Below, in pieces: positions 22,328-34,193 of a stretch of 64,000 nucleotides of DNA. Every line of letters starts with the position of its first letter. Positions within the stretch are counted from its first letter, which is position 1. The notes below the pieces were generated by a model. It was not told where the DNA came from and searched no databases. It saw only the letters and a program-made list of their open reading frames with translations. Position numbers and translations under genes: made by a program. Source of the stretch: Geosiphon pyriformis (taxonomy: Eukaryota; Glomeromycota; Glomeromycetes; Archaeosporales; Geosiphonaceae); the NCBI GenBank assembly GCA_016748015.1, contig JAAOMT010000620.1, positions 679,516-743,515 of the forward strand. The letters are read 5' to 3'.

Positions 22328-23858
22328 ACACCAAATATTATTTTAACATTAATAATAAATACATTCAAAGACATATTATGCAATATAACAACAGCAAAAA
22401 AAAACCAAACTCAGAAATCACCAAAAATTTGGCAATTTTAAAAGTGACAAATAAACAAAACTTCTAAGTTTAATCAAAAATACAGTTTTTAAAAACTATT
22501 AAAAAGCAAATTTCATATAAAAGAGCTTTATATTGTTTTTTATAACTAATTTTGTATTCAAAAAACCATATATAAACTAAAAAACAGTCTTAATATAAGC
22601 CAATTTAATCTTGAAAGTAGTATTAAGCACCAAAATAGAAATTATTTACTTAATAAATCTTTAATAATTAGCAATAGTTTTTTAAGCACTATCAAAAGCA
22701 GTACCAGAAAAAATAATAATAATTTAGTTTTTATTTGATTAATTCAGTTCTTAAGAACAAATGACCCAACAAAAAATTATTGTTTTGCTTTTAAACCAAT
22801 AATAACTCATTAATAAACATTATATTTAACAATATAACTAATAATTAATTTTGGCCCATCTTAAATAATATGCTGAATAATACTATAGAGATATTATTTA
22901 GAATTTTATTTAAAACTACAAAAAAGTTTGGTATAATAATAGCAAAAGCAAATAACTGTTCTCACTTTTTAAAATTTTAAAATTTTTTGGCCATTTTCAA
23001 AAAAATAATACTAATAGTATTAAATATATTAACAATAATTGGAAAAACTAACTTGTTAATTGATCTGTTATTAAAAACTTTTGAACTTTTGGTAAAAATA
23101 GAAACAACACTAAACTAATCCAAATATGTTTTTTTAAACAGATTTTAATTGGTAAAAAACTAGTTAAAGATAAAAAAAATGTTTTAACAGCCACTAAAAA
23201 CAGTTTTTTATTATTATTATTTAAAAAAAAAGCTTTTAAAATATTTTGTCTAAATGTTTTTACAATAGAAAAAACTTTTTTGATTGAAATTTTATTAGAT
23301 ATTTTAGAAAAAATATTAGTTACAACTTTTTTACTCTTTGTTTTAATTGTGATTATAAAATTAAAGAAACAAAAAGTTTGATTTAAAATAAAATAAATTA
23401 TTTTATACATATAAAATAATAAAAATAAAGAATATAAATTACAATTAAAAACAAAATCTTAAAAAACAATACATAAAAATTAATTAAAATTTTATTATAT
23501 ATATTAATTAAATTCAAAAAATTTTTATAATATATAAAACTCAAATATTATTATTAAATATAATTTTATTAAAAAAATCAAGTTATTATATATAAATATT
23601 AAACAAATTATTCAAAAAAACAGAAATATTATTTTTATAAACATTTTAAAAAATTCTTTAATTTTTATAATAATTATTTAAAACAATACAAAAATTAAAT
23701 ACAAAACTAAAAATAACAGTTAACAAAATAGAAATTTATTATAAAACTACAAATTAAGAAAACAAACCAAAAATTTAATTAAAACTACTTATTCTTAATT
23801 TTATTAAACAATATTTAAAAAATATTATATTATATTTATAAAGTAGTAATTATTATTT
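22328..23858 (-). pseudogene. Eroded LINE d1, 5' part: ORF1
   Basis: Minus-strand frame 23,048-23,410 reads TKSKKVVTNIFSKISNKISI then KKHIWISLVLF. It matches ORF1 of the better copy at 25.6-26.1 kb (AKSKKAVLNICSEISNKIST, KKHIWISLSVA). Bases 22,328-22,480 align with 25,040-25,180 (ACACCAAATATTATTTTAAC against ACACCAAGAGCTGTCTTAAT). The copy continues on the far side of A0. Nearly every G/C difference is toward A/T. The 5' limit is where the next LINE ends. Confidence 0.75.
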
Positions 23859-26130
23859 AATGAGCGAGACCCAAACACTACTTAAAACTATAATATCACA
23901 GAAAGGATTATATTATAGGTGTAAATTATGCATTTTCTACATGTGATCAGATATTTGGCCCAATCAAGAACTCACTATGCTAAACCAAAAGTAGATGAGA
24001 ATAACTCCAACCCATGAATTTTCTCAATAATACCATTCAGATTCCTAGAGTCAAAAATAAACTCACTAAGAAACAATCTAGTAGATTCAATATTGCTCCT
24101 GGTTTTAGCACCAGACATTCACCACAAAGCAATAATATGCTCAATAGTGTCCTCACTTAAAAAGAAAGACTTAGCAGCCAGCATACTATCATAATCTATA
24201 CTACCAAAGTCAACCTCAGATCTAAGACAAGCAATATCCTTAAAAACTTCAACTATGAGGTTAGCAAAATTGTTAGCAGCACTCTTCATGAAAATAATAT
24301 CTTTCTCAACTTGAACAGCCTTAACAACATTATTATCAAGAAGACAAGACACCAAAGCAACCAAAAAACCAACAGACTCAACAATAGACTTAACCAGAAC
24401 AGCCAAATCCGAAATCTGCTTTTCCAAAGAGTCTAATCTAAAACCAACAGCAGAAGCAGCCGAAGAAGCTACCAAAGGAGGAAACTCAGAAAAACCAGAA
24501 AGAGCAGCAGTCTTGACATATGAAGCAGAACCCACAAAATAAGACTTGAAAACCTTGGGAACCTTAGGGAAAACCTTGTAATCCGCAGCCAGATGACCTA
24601 CTTCTTGACACCTAAAGCAGTGCCGGCAGCCAGGAGTTTTCTACCAGATACAGCATTTCTTTAGAGTACCAGTCTTGACTACAGCAGAATCTAAATTGTT
24701 TTGAGAGTCAAATGTAACTAAAGCAAACTGGGAATGACAACCAGAATCAGAAGACTGAAGGATGAAGCATGTTTGCCTACCAACTTAAGAAATCATATCA
24801 TTAATTTCAAAAGCTGTGCAACCAGAAGGAAGATTGACCCAACTTGGCCTTGAACCTATTACAAAACAGAATGGCCTTATTCTAATTAATAACTGGAAGG
24901 ATCCTAACACTATCTTTGCCCACCAGAATTAACCAATAATTGAGAGCAGTAGTAACAGCATCCAATTTTTTAAAGTAAACAACCATGTACTGCCAAACAC
25001 CAGCAGGCTTCAGTACAACATGGGCAACCTCACCAAATACACCAAGAGCTGTCTTAATATTAGCAGCTGACACACCCAAGGGTATATCATGCAGCACAAC
25101 AGCAGCAAAAGAGGAACCAGATTCAAAAACCACCAAAGACTTGGCAATTTTTAGAGTGGCCAAATGAACAGAGCTTGTAACTCAACCAAAAACGCAGTTT
25201 CCAAAGACTGTTGAGAAGCAAACTCTATACAGAAAAGCTTTATATTGTCTTTTGAAACAGATTTAACATCTAAAAAACCATGTACAGACTAAAAAACAGC
25301 TTTAACATGAGCCAATTTGATCTTAAAAGTAGCATCAGACATCAGAATAGAGGCCATCCACTTAGCAAATCTTTGATAACTAGTAATAGTTTCCCAAGCA
25401 CCACTAAAAATAGCACCAGAAATTAGAGGAGAAGATATTTCAGTTTCCATTTGATCAGCCCAGTTCCCAAGAACAGGTGACCCAACAGGAGGAGATTGTT
25501 TTGCTTCTAAAACTGGTAATAATCTGTCAGAAGATACCACATTTGGCAACACAGCCAGTAGTTGATCTTGGCCCATCTTAGATGATGTGCCAGATGATAC
25601 TATGGAGATCTTATCTAAGATCTTATTGGGAACCACAAAGGGTTTCAGTGTAACAATAGCAGAAGCAAGTAACTGCTCTCACTTTTCTGAACTTTTGGTC
25701 TTTTTGACCATTTTTTTAAAAAGGTGGTGCTAGCAACACCAAGTGTTGAATCTATGGAGGGGAAAACCAGCTTATTTACTGGTCTATTATTAAAAACTTT
25801 TGGGCTCTTGGTTGGGGTGGAGGCAACACTAAGACTAATCCAAATGTGTTTCTTTGAGAGAACTTTGACTGGTGAGAAACCAGCCAAAGATGAGAAAATT
25901 GCTTCAGTGGCTATCAAAGGCAGCTTATTACGATTATTGGGTAAAGGAAAGGCTTCTAAAACGTTTTGCCTAGTTGTTTCTACAACAGAGAGAGCTCCTC
26001 TGGTTGAAATTTTATTAGATATCTCAGAACAGATATTAAGTACAGCTTTTTTACTTTTTGCTCTGGTTGTGGTCATAAAATTAAGGAGACAAAGAGTTTT
26101 TTGCCAATTTAAAGTAGTAAAAAATTAAAA
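23859..26130 (-). mobile_element. Short LINE derivative with ORF1 only
   Basis: The 3' end (minus strand) is GGGTCTCGCTCATT at about 23,859, preceded by the shared AATGCATAATTTACA block. The same terminus occurs at 31.04 kb. Only ORF1 lies between it and the 5' side; no endonuclease, RT or RNase H sequence is present. It could be a deletion derivative moved by a full LINE, or a copy that lost ORF2 later. It is much less eroded than its neighbours on both sides. Confidence 0.65.
23975..26076 (-). pseudogene. LINE ORF1 (RRM-like domains, CCHC zinc knuckle), frameshifted
   Basis: The start at 26,076 reads MTTTRAKSKKAVLNICSEIS. The frame shifts near 25,680 into VPNKILDKISIVSSGTSSKM and GQDQLLAVLPNVVSS, then shifts again near 25,290. 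An RRM-like domain follows (VVLHDIPLGVSAANIKTALG, VFGEVAHVVLKPAGVWQYMV). Near 24,560-24,640 lies a retroviral-type zinc knuckle, CFRCQEVGHLAADY, whose last Cys is Tyr. Then comes a helical region (LEKQISDLAVLVKSIVES). A TGA at 24,116-24,118 interrupts ALW-MSGAKTRSNIESTRL, and the natural stop is probably 23,975. ORF1 proteins of LINEs bind element RNA. The product here cannot be made intact. Confidence 0.75.
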
Positions 26131-26984
26131 TAATTTATAAATTATATGTAAAAATAGAAAATTTATTTTTAAAATTTTTAATTTATAAAAAAAAAGTTTT
26201 TTTTTGGATTAATGTTTTAATAAAAGTTTATAATTAAACTTGCTAATACGTTTTTTTAATTTTTAATAAAAAAACTTTATTTTAAACAATATACCTTAAT
26301 ATAATTAATAAATTATATTATTATTTTTATAAATTTAAGATAATTTATAAATTAAAAATAATATTAATTAATAAAATATTTAAAAAAATATTAAGCAAAT
26401 AAAAAATTATTTATTTAAATATACTTTATAAATTATTAATTATGATTATTCTAATAATGTAAAATCTTATTATAAAATATTCAGTCATTTTTATTTATCC
26501 AAAAAAATTCAATATTAATAATTAAAACAAATAAATATTTAATTTTATCAAAAGTATATTATGTTTTAATAATTAAAAATATTTAAAATTTGTAAACTTT
26601 TAATAATTATTTATTAAAAAAAATCAAATATAAAATCGAATTTAAAAAATTTGAATTAGAAAAAAATTTATTAATTATTTTAATTTATTTAATTAAAAAC
26701 CTATTTGTTTTACAATTTAAATATTTTATTAATAATAAACAAAAAATAAAATTAAAAAATACACACAAAATTAATATTAATTTATAATCTATAATATTTA
26801 AAAAAATTAATTTTGTTCTTATAATTATTAATTAAATTAACTTAAAAATTATTTTTAAATTTTTACTAAAAACAATAATACAAATTATTATTAAATTATT
26901 ATTAATAAACAAAAAAATTAACATTAAAAAAAATATAAAATATATTAAAAATATATTTTTTTTTATTAATTTTATAAGTACAGT
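26131..26984. other. A+T desert, origin not recognisable
   Basis: Almost only A and T, no frame, no CpG. Its position between a LINE 5' side and the next LINE 3' end suggests the 5' region of the former or older LINE sequence, but I cannot align it with anything. Confidence 0.3.
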
Positions 26985-27119
26985 CTATTTATAATTTAAT
27001 ACTATATATTAAATTAAATAATTTAAATTAGACATAAATCACATACTTTTTACTTATAACTAATTATTTAAGCTAATTAAAACAATATTACAATTTTATT
27101 TTGACTAAAACAATACTAT

Positions 27120-27853
27120 TATTACAAATTTGAATAACAAGCTAATAGATAGCAAAAAAAAACAGGATTATAAAGTAATAGAAATAATCAAAGAGAGAAT
27201 TACAATAAAAGAGCAAATTAAATAAATAAAGATTCAATATGCATGATCAATCTTATAAAAATCATAGTCACAAATCTTTTTTGAAAATTTGAAAGTAGAA
27301 AAATAGTCTATAATTGTTAACAAAATAACATTACTGCTATTATTCTATGTTTTAATTTGATTATTCTTAAAATTAATAACAGGTATCATTGTGTTTTTCA
27401 ATTGTTTTTTTATTTAATAAATTACAAGAGCAAGCAATTACTTCTCAGACTAATTCTGACAAATACAAATCAAAAAAAAAGATAGAATATGTGAATGCTA
27501 ACAAGTAATTTTTTATTCCAAGATATTTAGATATTTGAAGATAGAAAAAAGGAAATAAGCAATATAAGAGGAAGTAATTAATAATGAGTTTTATTTTATT
27601 ACTTTAATCATGTCTTTTTATAGTTAAAAAACTTATTACTTATATAGCTATTGAAAGTAGTTAACAACTAGATTAATAACTAGATTAATGATTAGATTAA
27701 TAATCAGATTAATAATTAAATTAATAATCAAGTTAATAATTAAGTTAATGATTAGGTCAATAATCACTATCTAAAAATAAAATGGCTAATTATATAATAT
27801 TAGTGGTTAATACATGTAATAGCTAATAAAAAGTATAAGTTTTAATTATAATA
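27120..27853. repeat. Solo LTR of gypsy family B, eroded
   Basis: Aligns with the family-B LTR at 56,100-56,766: TTGAATAACAAGCTAATAGA against TTGGAGTAACAAGCTAACAA near the start, and GCTAATTATATAATATTAGT against GCTAATTATATGACATCAGT near the end. Ends are TATTAC...TAATA, eroded from TGTTATGG...CCATAACA. Flanking CTAT and TTAT fit a 4-bp target duplication with one C-to-T. No internal region is present, so the element was lost by LTR recombination. Confidence 0.75.
27659..27766. repeat. 12-bp tandem repeat inside the solo B LTR (9 units)
   Basis: Nine consecutive 12-mers of the type GATTAATAATCA / GGTCAATAATCA. The intact B LTR has five units of GGTCAATGATCA at 56,620-56,679. Confidence 0.85.
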
Positions 27854-30800
27854 TTATTAATATTAAAAAAAAATGTGCACAATCTGTATAAACCAAAACA
27901 TATATTATAAATAATCCAATAATATTACCAAAAAGTTGAAAAAACAAACTTTAAATTACAAAAAACATAAAGCCATTACAAATAACAAAATTACTCATTT
28001 TTAAGATTGTTCTATATTTAGATTTAATCAATTATATTTTATCACCATAATTTTTACTTAGACTGTATATAAAATTAACAATTATTTTAGCAACAAATTT
28101 GGCACAACTAATAATTAATACAGCTTCTATATATTATTTTTTAAACATAATATCTTTGTACAAAGCAGTATATTATTTAAAAAATATAAAGAAAATATCT
28201 GCAAAATATAAAATAAAAGCAAATCTAAACTTAATAAAAAGCATTACAAAGTAATATATAAACCAAGCAAATTTTTGTGAACAGCTAAACTAAATTTACA
28301 AGTAAAAAAGTAATTAAAAAATTTTATTTTACCACAATAAAAACACAAAATGCCAAAGTATTTTTTGTTGTATAAGTATTTATAAATAGCAACAAATAAA
28401 TAATAATACAAAGTTTTTATATAATATAAATGCAAATTAATAGTTGATTTACTTATAAAACTAAAAGCCATATACAAATTAAAATGCCAAACTAAAAAAA
28501 TTTAAAACCAATTAATATCCTTAATTAAATTTTTTTAAATAATATCAAATTTAATTTGATTTTCTAATATATATAATAAATACTTTTAAAAATATTATGC
28601 ACAAAATTTTAAACATTATTGAATATCACTATACTATTAGCTAAAATATTTTTTTTTAAACAAAAATCAAAAGCACCAAACCAGAATAAAAAACAATATT
28701 GGTCAGCTTATTTACCCATTCATTTTCTAAAATACTTAAATGATCTTTAATTTTTAATCAAGAGACAAAAAAATTTTTACTATTATTATAATTCATAATA
28801 CTATACTTTTCAAGTCAACAATAATTGTAAAAATTTGGTAAAATTATAATTAGCTTAGCTAAGCAAACATCTAAAACAGTCTAACTATCTAAATATATTA
28901 TTATAATATTAGAAATAAAAATACATTCTAGAACTAACACAATAACTTATAACTTTATCAATATAGATAAAGCCAATTTATTAACTTTAATACTTACTGT
29001 CAGATTTAAATTTACAAAAAATATAGCTGTATTATATTTTATTTTATACATATTCAAATTTTTTAAAGAGCCATCTATAAAAATATTAATAATATCTAAA
29101 TTAGCATCAGAAAAATATTTTTTTAAAACACAATAATTATTAGAATTATAAATATTTAAAAATCAAAAATTGTTAATCACTAACTATACAACAAGATAAA
29201 AAACAATATTACACAAATAATCTGATTTTAAAACAAATCAATAGAAAATTAGACTCTTAAAATTGAGTTTTTTTTAATAATAAAAACTTTTTTAATCAAA
29301 AATTAACACTTTTTTAATATAAAACTGCTTAACAAAAGCAATATTAAACCTTTTAAATAAGTAAAAAACAAAATAAAACATGGATTTTTCCAGAACAAAA
29401 AATATTAGAATGCAGCCAAAAAGATAAAATACAAAAAGCAAATAGTTTACAAAAAAAAAAATATATTTTAGAAAAAATTTTGTTATATTAGTTAAAAAAT
29501 TATATATTAGACTAACTTTTAACTTAATAAAATATCATAATAAATAATTAAGAAACTAATATAGCATTTGTAAATCCAAAGATTTATGATCAAATAAATA
29601 GTAAAAAATATTATTAATATTAAAAAAATATAATAATGTAACTACTTTATTTTTAGTTTGTTTTTTGGTCAAAAGTTTTTAAGTTATAAAAAAAAAAATA
29701 GTAGATAGTCTTATTAAAAAAATTTTTTAGCAAATTAATCTTTATTTTTAAATTTTTTCTAATTAATATATCTTAATTGTTATATATATTTTTAAAGATA
29801 AAACCAAACTAAGTTCTATAATTAACAATAGACTAAAGCATAACTAAAATTAAATAAAGAAATTATTTATCCAAAATCGTTTTTTTTAAAACTATTTTAG
29901 CAAAAAATTTGACATTAAATAGATTTTTACTAGTCTAAGTTTGAATAATTTTTTTAAAAACAAAAAATTTCTAAGTATCTGTAAAATTTATTTTTTTTTA
30001 TAATAAAAATCAACAAACTATTTATTAAAAATAAAACATTTTGATTTTTTAATTAATAAAGATAATCACTATTTTTTTATTGTTAATAAAAATATTATTA
30101 ATATTAAAAAACTTACTAATAATATCTAATATGTGTTAAGTAATAGGTTAATAATTCTCTATTTAAATTATATTATTAATAAAAACACCAGCTATTAAAT
30201 AATAAATTAATCTAGTCTAACTTTTAATTCTGCCAGTTTTGGCAGTATTAATATAATATTTACATAAATGTTTATATTGTTTATTTTATACAAAAAAAAT
30301 CATAAAAAATCTTTTAAAACAGTAAAAAAAAGATTTTATTCTGGTTCAGATTATTATATATTTGATATTTATTAGTCAACTCAAAATTTGTTATGATTTA
30401 ATTAATTCTGTTATTGTAAATATTACCAAAAAAATTTATAAAACTTTTACATATTTTCATTTAAACCAAATTATTTTTTAAATAGTGTTAATTAACAAAG
30501 TTATAAGTCTTGCACATATTCTATAAAATAAGTCAAATTTTACAACTTTTTTTTAATATATTTTTTATTATTAAATTCATTGTAAAAATTAAAAACTAAG
30601 TGGTAATACTTTTTAAAACAGAAAAATTGTTATTATAAAAAACATTATATTTGCTATAAATTACAGAAATCTTATTTAAAAAAATTTTAAAAGAATTTTT
30701 TTGGCAGTTTTAATTAATACAATAGATTTAATATTGGTTTGAACTTTTTTTTACTTGTATAATTTAAGAATTATAAACATCCAAAATTCTTTCTAAAATT

Positions 30801-31106
30801 AAAAAATCAATTTATATACCAAATAAAAATTCAAAAAAACCAAAAGCATTTTTTAAACATAAATATTACAATACTTTTACAGCTTATTATTAATACTTAA
30901 CAAATCAGCAGTTTTTTATTTGACAAAAAATATTATTACCAATAAAAATTTGAGTTACTAATTAAGATTAAGTTATTTTTATAATTTTTATTATTAATTT
31001 AAATATATTATTGTTTTTTTTTTATTTTTTTTTTATTTTTTAACGAGTGAGATCCAAATACTGTCTAGTACAATACATCATACAAGTAATCTAAACTAGA
31101 TGTAAA

Positions 31107-33011
31107 TTATGTATTTTTTATACGTGACCAGCCACTTAGGCTAGTCAGGACAACACTAGATATATGTACTGAAACCATGTTACTTATATCTAAAAAGAAT
31201 AAACAAGATTTATGAAACCCAAAACTAATACCAAAAGCATTTGCAATATCCAACAACCTAATCATACCAGCTGAAAGCACCAAAAGAAGACCAAAGATTA
31301 AAACAAGAACAAAATCATCATGTGGAATTATGCTATTTTTCTCTATAACAGCCTGGTGTTTAACACATACTAGCCAAACATTATTATGAAATGCAAGACA
31401 AAACTCATGTACAAAGGCCACAATATTCTGAGCTGTAATCTTAGGGTCTTTAAAAACAGCAACAAATTCACGATATCATTTCTTGAAAACAAAGCCCTTA
31501 CACAAAGCTGCACCAACAACAACATTGGAAATGCAAGTAGAAAGCAACTATGAAACACACAAAAAAGAATAAAACAAACCTGAACATACCTCCCAAGCAG
31601 ATGCATGAACTTCCACCAACTAAGCATGACCAGCAGCATCAAATGGACAAAAAAACACATGGTTCGAGATCTTAACATCACTGCAGAATAAACATATTAC
31701 ACTGGAGTAACTCCTGTTATAAAGAGGCTTACATACAGCGACTGGAAGATAATAATGCAATGCCTTTATAAAATATGTTCGAAGGCCAGCAATCTGAGTA
31801 CTAATGAAACCAGCAGTCAAATAAAAGTCCAGATGCCACACTGAAGAAGATCTGGACCAATCAACATCAGCACACAGGCTATCTACCAAGATCCAGAAAC
31901 CAGAACCAATCTCCCAGCACACATGGTAAATGGATCGGAAAACATCACAAACAAAATGCCTAAAATTACCGGACACTATAGTATCACCAGCCATGAAAAA
32001 ATGTTTATTGATTATGTGAGGAAGGTGCATATTAGAGAACACAGCAGCTTTAGCAAAAACATCAGCATGCTTATTGCTCAAGACACCAGAGTGACCTCTA
32101 ACTTTAACCCAATTAACATCCAAATTCTTGCAATAAATGACATCAGCAATGTGGTGACACTTGATCCAACACCAATTTCTAAAATCTGGATGAGTCAATA
32201 TAGATTCTGATTTGTATGCATCCAAAGCAGTCTGGCTGTCTGTAAACAAGTTGACTGAATGAGAAAAAGGAACACACTTAAGAGTCAGAGCAATGGCTTG
32301 CAACTCTACCATAATAGAAGAAACCAATCCAGACACCTTCACACCCAAACTCAAATCAATGTCCTCAAAAAAAACAGCAGCACCAGCTTTCATACCAAGA
32401 GTACCCAGCCCACTTAGAGAACCATCTGTAAACAAAGAAAGATAACCAGAATCAACTTTCAACAGGTGACTATACACAACTTCAAACTCATGAGACTCAA
32501 AAATATTGAATAAACCAACATCTGACAACAGAAGATTGCAAGCAAAAGATGACCCAGAATTATTCAGAAAGCAAACAGAAACATCAAACCAATGAGGAAC
32601 TGGGCCTCAAGAGTTCAATCTCTTCCACTGCTTAAAAGTTCTCTATTCAAAACAAAACCAGTACGATTGTAAAGCTGCTTGACAAAGACAATTCTATAAC
32701 ACCAAAGTAAAAAGACACAATTATAAAAAGTGGGCTCACCAAGAATAACAGACATAGAGATTCTTTTTTGAAAACAAAAAGCATTAGTCATGAGACCACT
32801 CAAAGAAAGATCGCACTCCAAAAAAATTTGGACAATGCCAGCCAAAAAATTATTCGAAAGATTAATATTAATACAAAAAAAAAAAGCAGGGGTGACAAAA
32901 GCGCTAGTTAAAGACCTGCAAGTCATGTAATCTATGTGCAAACAAATGGCCTAATATACTAACAAAATTGACAAAACTAATAACAGAAACTGACTTGTCA
33001 TCAGCCTGAAC
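31107..33011 (-). pseudogene. LINE ORF2, C-terminal part: RNase H and tail
   Basis: Frame 31,620-32,528 contains an RNase H domain: YLSLFTDGSLSGLGTLG (first Asp), SSIMVELQAIALTLKCVP (Glu), VNLFTDSQTALDAY (second Asp), and NWVKVRGHSGVLSNKHADV (fourth acidic/His block). The catalytic D-E-D-D set looks intact here. Downstream a Cys/His segment (VICLFCSDVKISNHVFFCPF) resembles the C-terminal zinc motif of fungal LINEs. The frame is broken at about 31,680 and 31,420. Frame 32,615-32,941 precedes it, and a stop lies near 32,915. The segment starts exactly at the A1 insertion. Confidence 0.85.
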
Positions 33012-33015
33012 CTGT

Positions 33016-33318
33016 TGTTACAGATGATTATTTGGAGTCTTAAAGCAAATAACAAATCCATAACTTGGTGCTTGGTTGGTATTCTGATATCTGAAGGTTT
33101 TGTTGATCTGAAAGTTTTGGTTGTAAAGTTCTTTGTATAATGAACAGAGATTCAATAATTATCTTTCTAGTAGCCTCCTGTAATCGTAATTCCATCGAAT
33201 TTTTTTCTCAGCATGATGGCCAGTAATCTTGACAGAGATGCTCTTCTGGTAAGCTATCCTTAAATTCTCGGTTCTTATACCCTTCTTTTGGAGTCTTTTA
33301 CCAGACTATCTACAATAT
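33016..33318 (-). repeat. Extra partial LTR copy at the left end of A1
   Basis: Starts TGTTACAG and runs in parallel with 33,319-33,620 (both contain AACTTGGTGCTTGGTT, AATGAACAGAGA and GTAAGCTATCCTTAAATTCT) before the full LTR restarts with TGTTACA at 33,319. Confidence 0.85.
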
Positions 33319-34174
33319 TGTTACAAAAATGATTATTTGGAGTTTCAAAGCAAATAACAAATCCATAACTTGGTGCTTGGTTAGTATTCTGGCATTGATA
33401 TCTGAAGGTTTTGTTGATCTGAAGATTTAGTTGTGAAGTCCTTTGTATAATGAACAGAGAGTCAATGATTATCTTTCCAGTAACTTTCCGGAATTGTAAT
33501 TCCATCAAATTTCTTTCTTAGTGTGGTGGCCAGTAATCTTGGTAAAGATGTCTTTCTAGTAAGCTATCCTTAAATTCTCAGTTCCTATACCTTCTTTTGG
33601 AGTTTTTTACCAAACTATCTGCAACGTCAATAACTCAGTGCTTAATCTTCAAGTAATTAGTAAAACAAAGAAATAACCAAAATAAAAGAAGATAAAGAAA
33701 TGAATAAAAGCAATTACAAGTTAGTATTCTATCAATAGCCATAATCAAGAGCTATTGTTCTAGTGTAGTTAAGTATCAATTACTATCAACATGAAGTGTT
33801 AATAATAGAGAGTGGAATTAAGATAGAAAATAATTATTTATTGATATTTGTGAATTGAAAAGTCACTTAGATGAAATCTAAACTGGGAGGTCTGTCTTTT
33901 CTACTTCTAATGCTACTGCTATATATACATAATTGAGATTCCTCAATTCCTCAATTCTTTACACCAGGAATTTTGAAATTCCTGGAATCCTGCAATTCTT
34001 TTTGAGAGAAATCCTGGAATTCTGGAATCTTGTGATTCTTTTGTACAAAAATTCTGCAATTTCTGGAATTCTGCAATTCCTCTTGAAAGAAATCCTGGAA
34101 TTCCACATTTACTATAGTTACTTTTAATTAGCTAATTTATATGCTAATATACTTCTTATATTTTATGAATAACA
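33319..34174 (-). repeat. 3' LTR of A1
   Basis: 856 bp, TGTTAC...ATAACA, pairing with the 854-bp right LTR. It includes a TATA-like CTATATATACATA (33,920-33,932) and imperfect repeats around GGAATTCC (33,950-34,100). Confidence 0.9.
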
Positions 34175-34193
34175 TTATTTTCTTTTTTTAATA

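Larger units (their letters stand above)
26985..31011 (-). mobile_element. Eroded LINE d2 (3' half), split by a solo LTR
   Basis: A degenerate LINE 3' terminus is at 26,985-27,110 (CATAAATCACATACTTTTTA, then ACTAATTATTTAAGC). Minus-strand frame 28,244-28,477 reads NLHLYYIKTLYYYLFVAIYK and LYNKKYFGILCFYCG, matching the ORF2 C-terminus at 31.7 kb (RTYFIKALHYYLPVAVCKPL, YNRSYSSVICLFC). The region up to 31,011 keeps scattered ORF2 echoes. It ends where the A tail of the next LINE begins. The solo LTR at 27,120-27,853 lies inside it. Confidence 0.65.

Noticed and set aside
25724-26128. 134-codon open frame on the plus strand (MVLATPSVESMEGKTSL...)
   Set aside because: It is the antisense of LINE ORF1, which is supported by alignment with three other copies on the minus strand.
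27659-27766. CRISPR-like array from the nine 12-bp repeats
   Set aside because: The units are directly tandem without spacers, lie inside an LTR, and the genome is eukaryotic.
14602-31011. A+T desert as a centromere core or an inserted mitochondrial segment
   Set aside because: Recognisable LINE and gypsy pieces with LTRs and target duplications explain most of it; no mitochondrial gene seen. A centromere role cannot be excluded from sequence alone.
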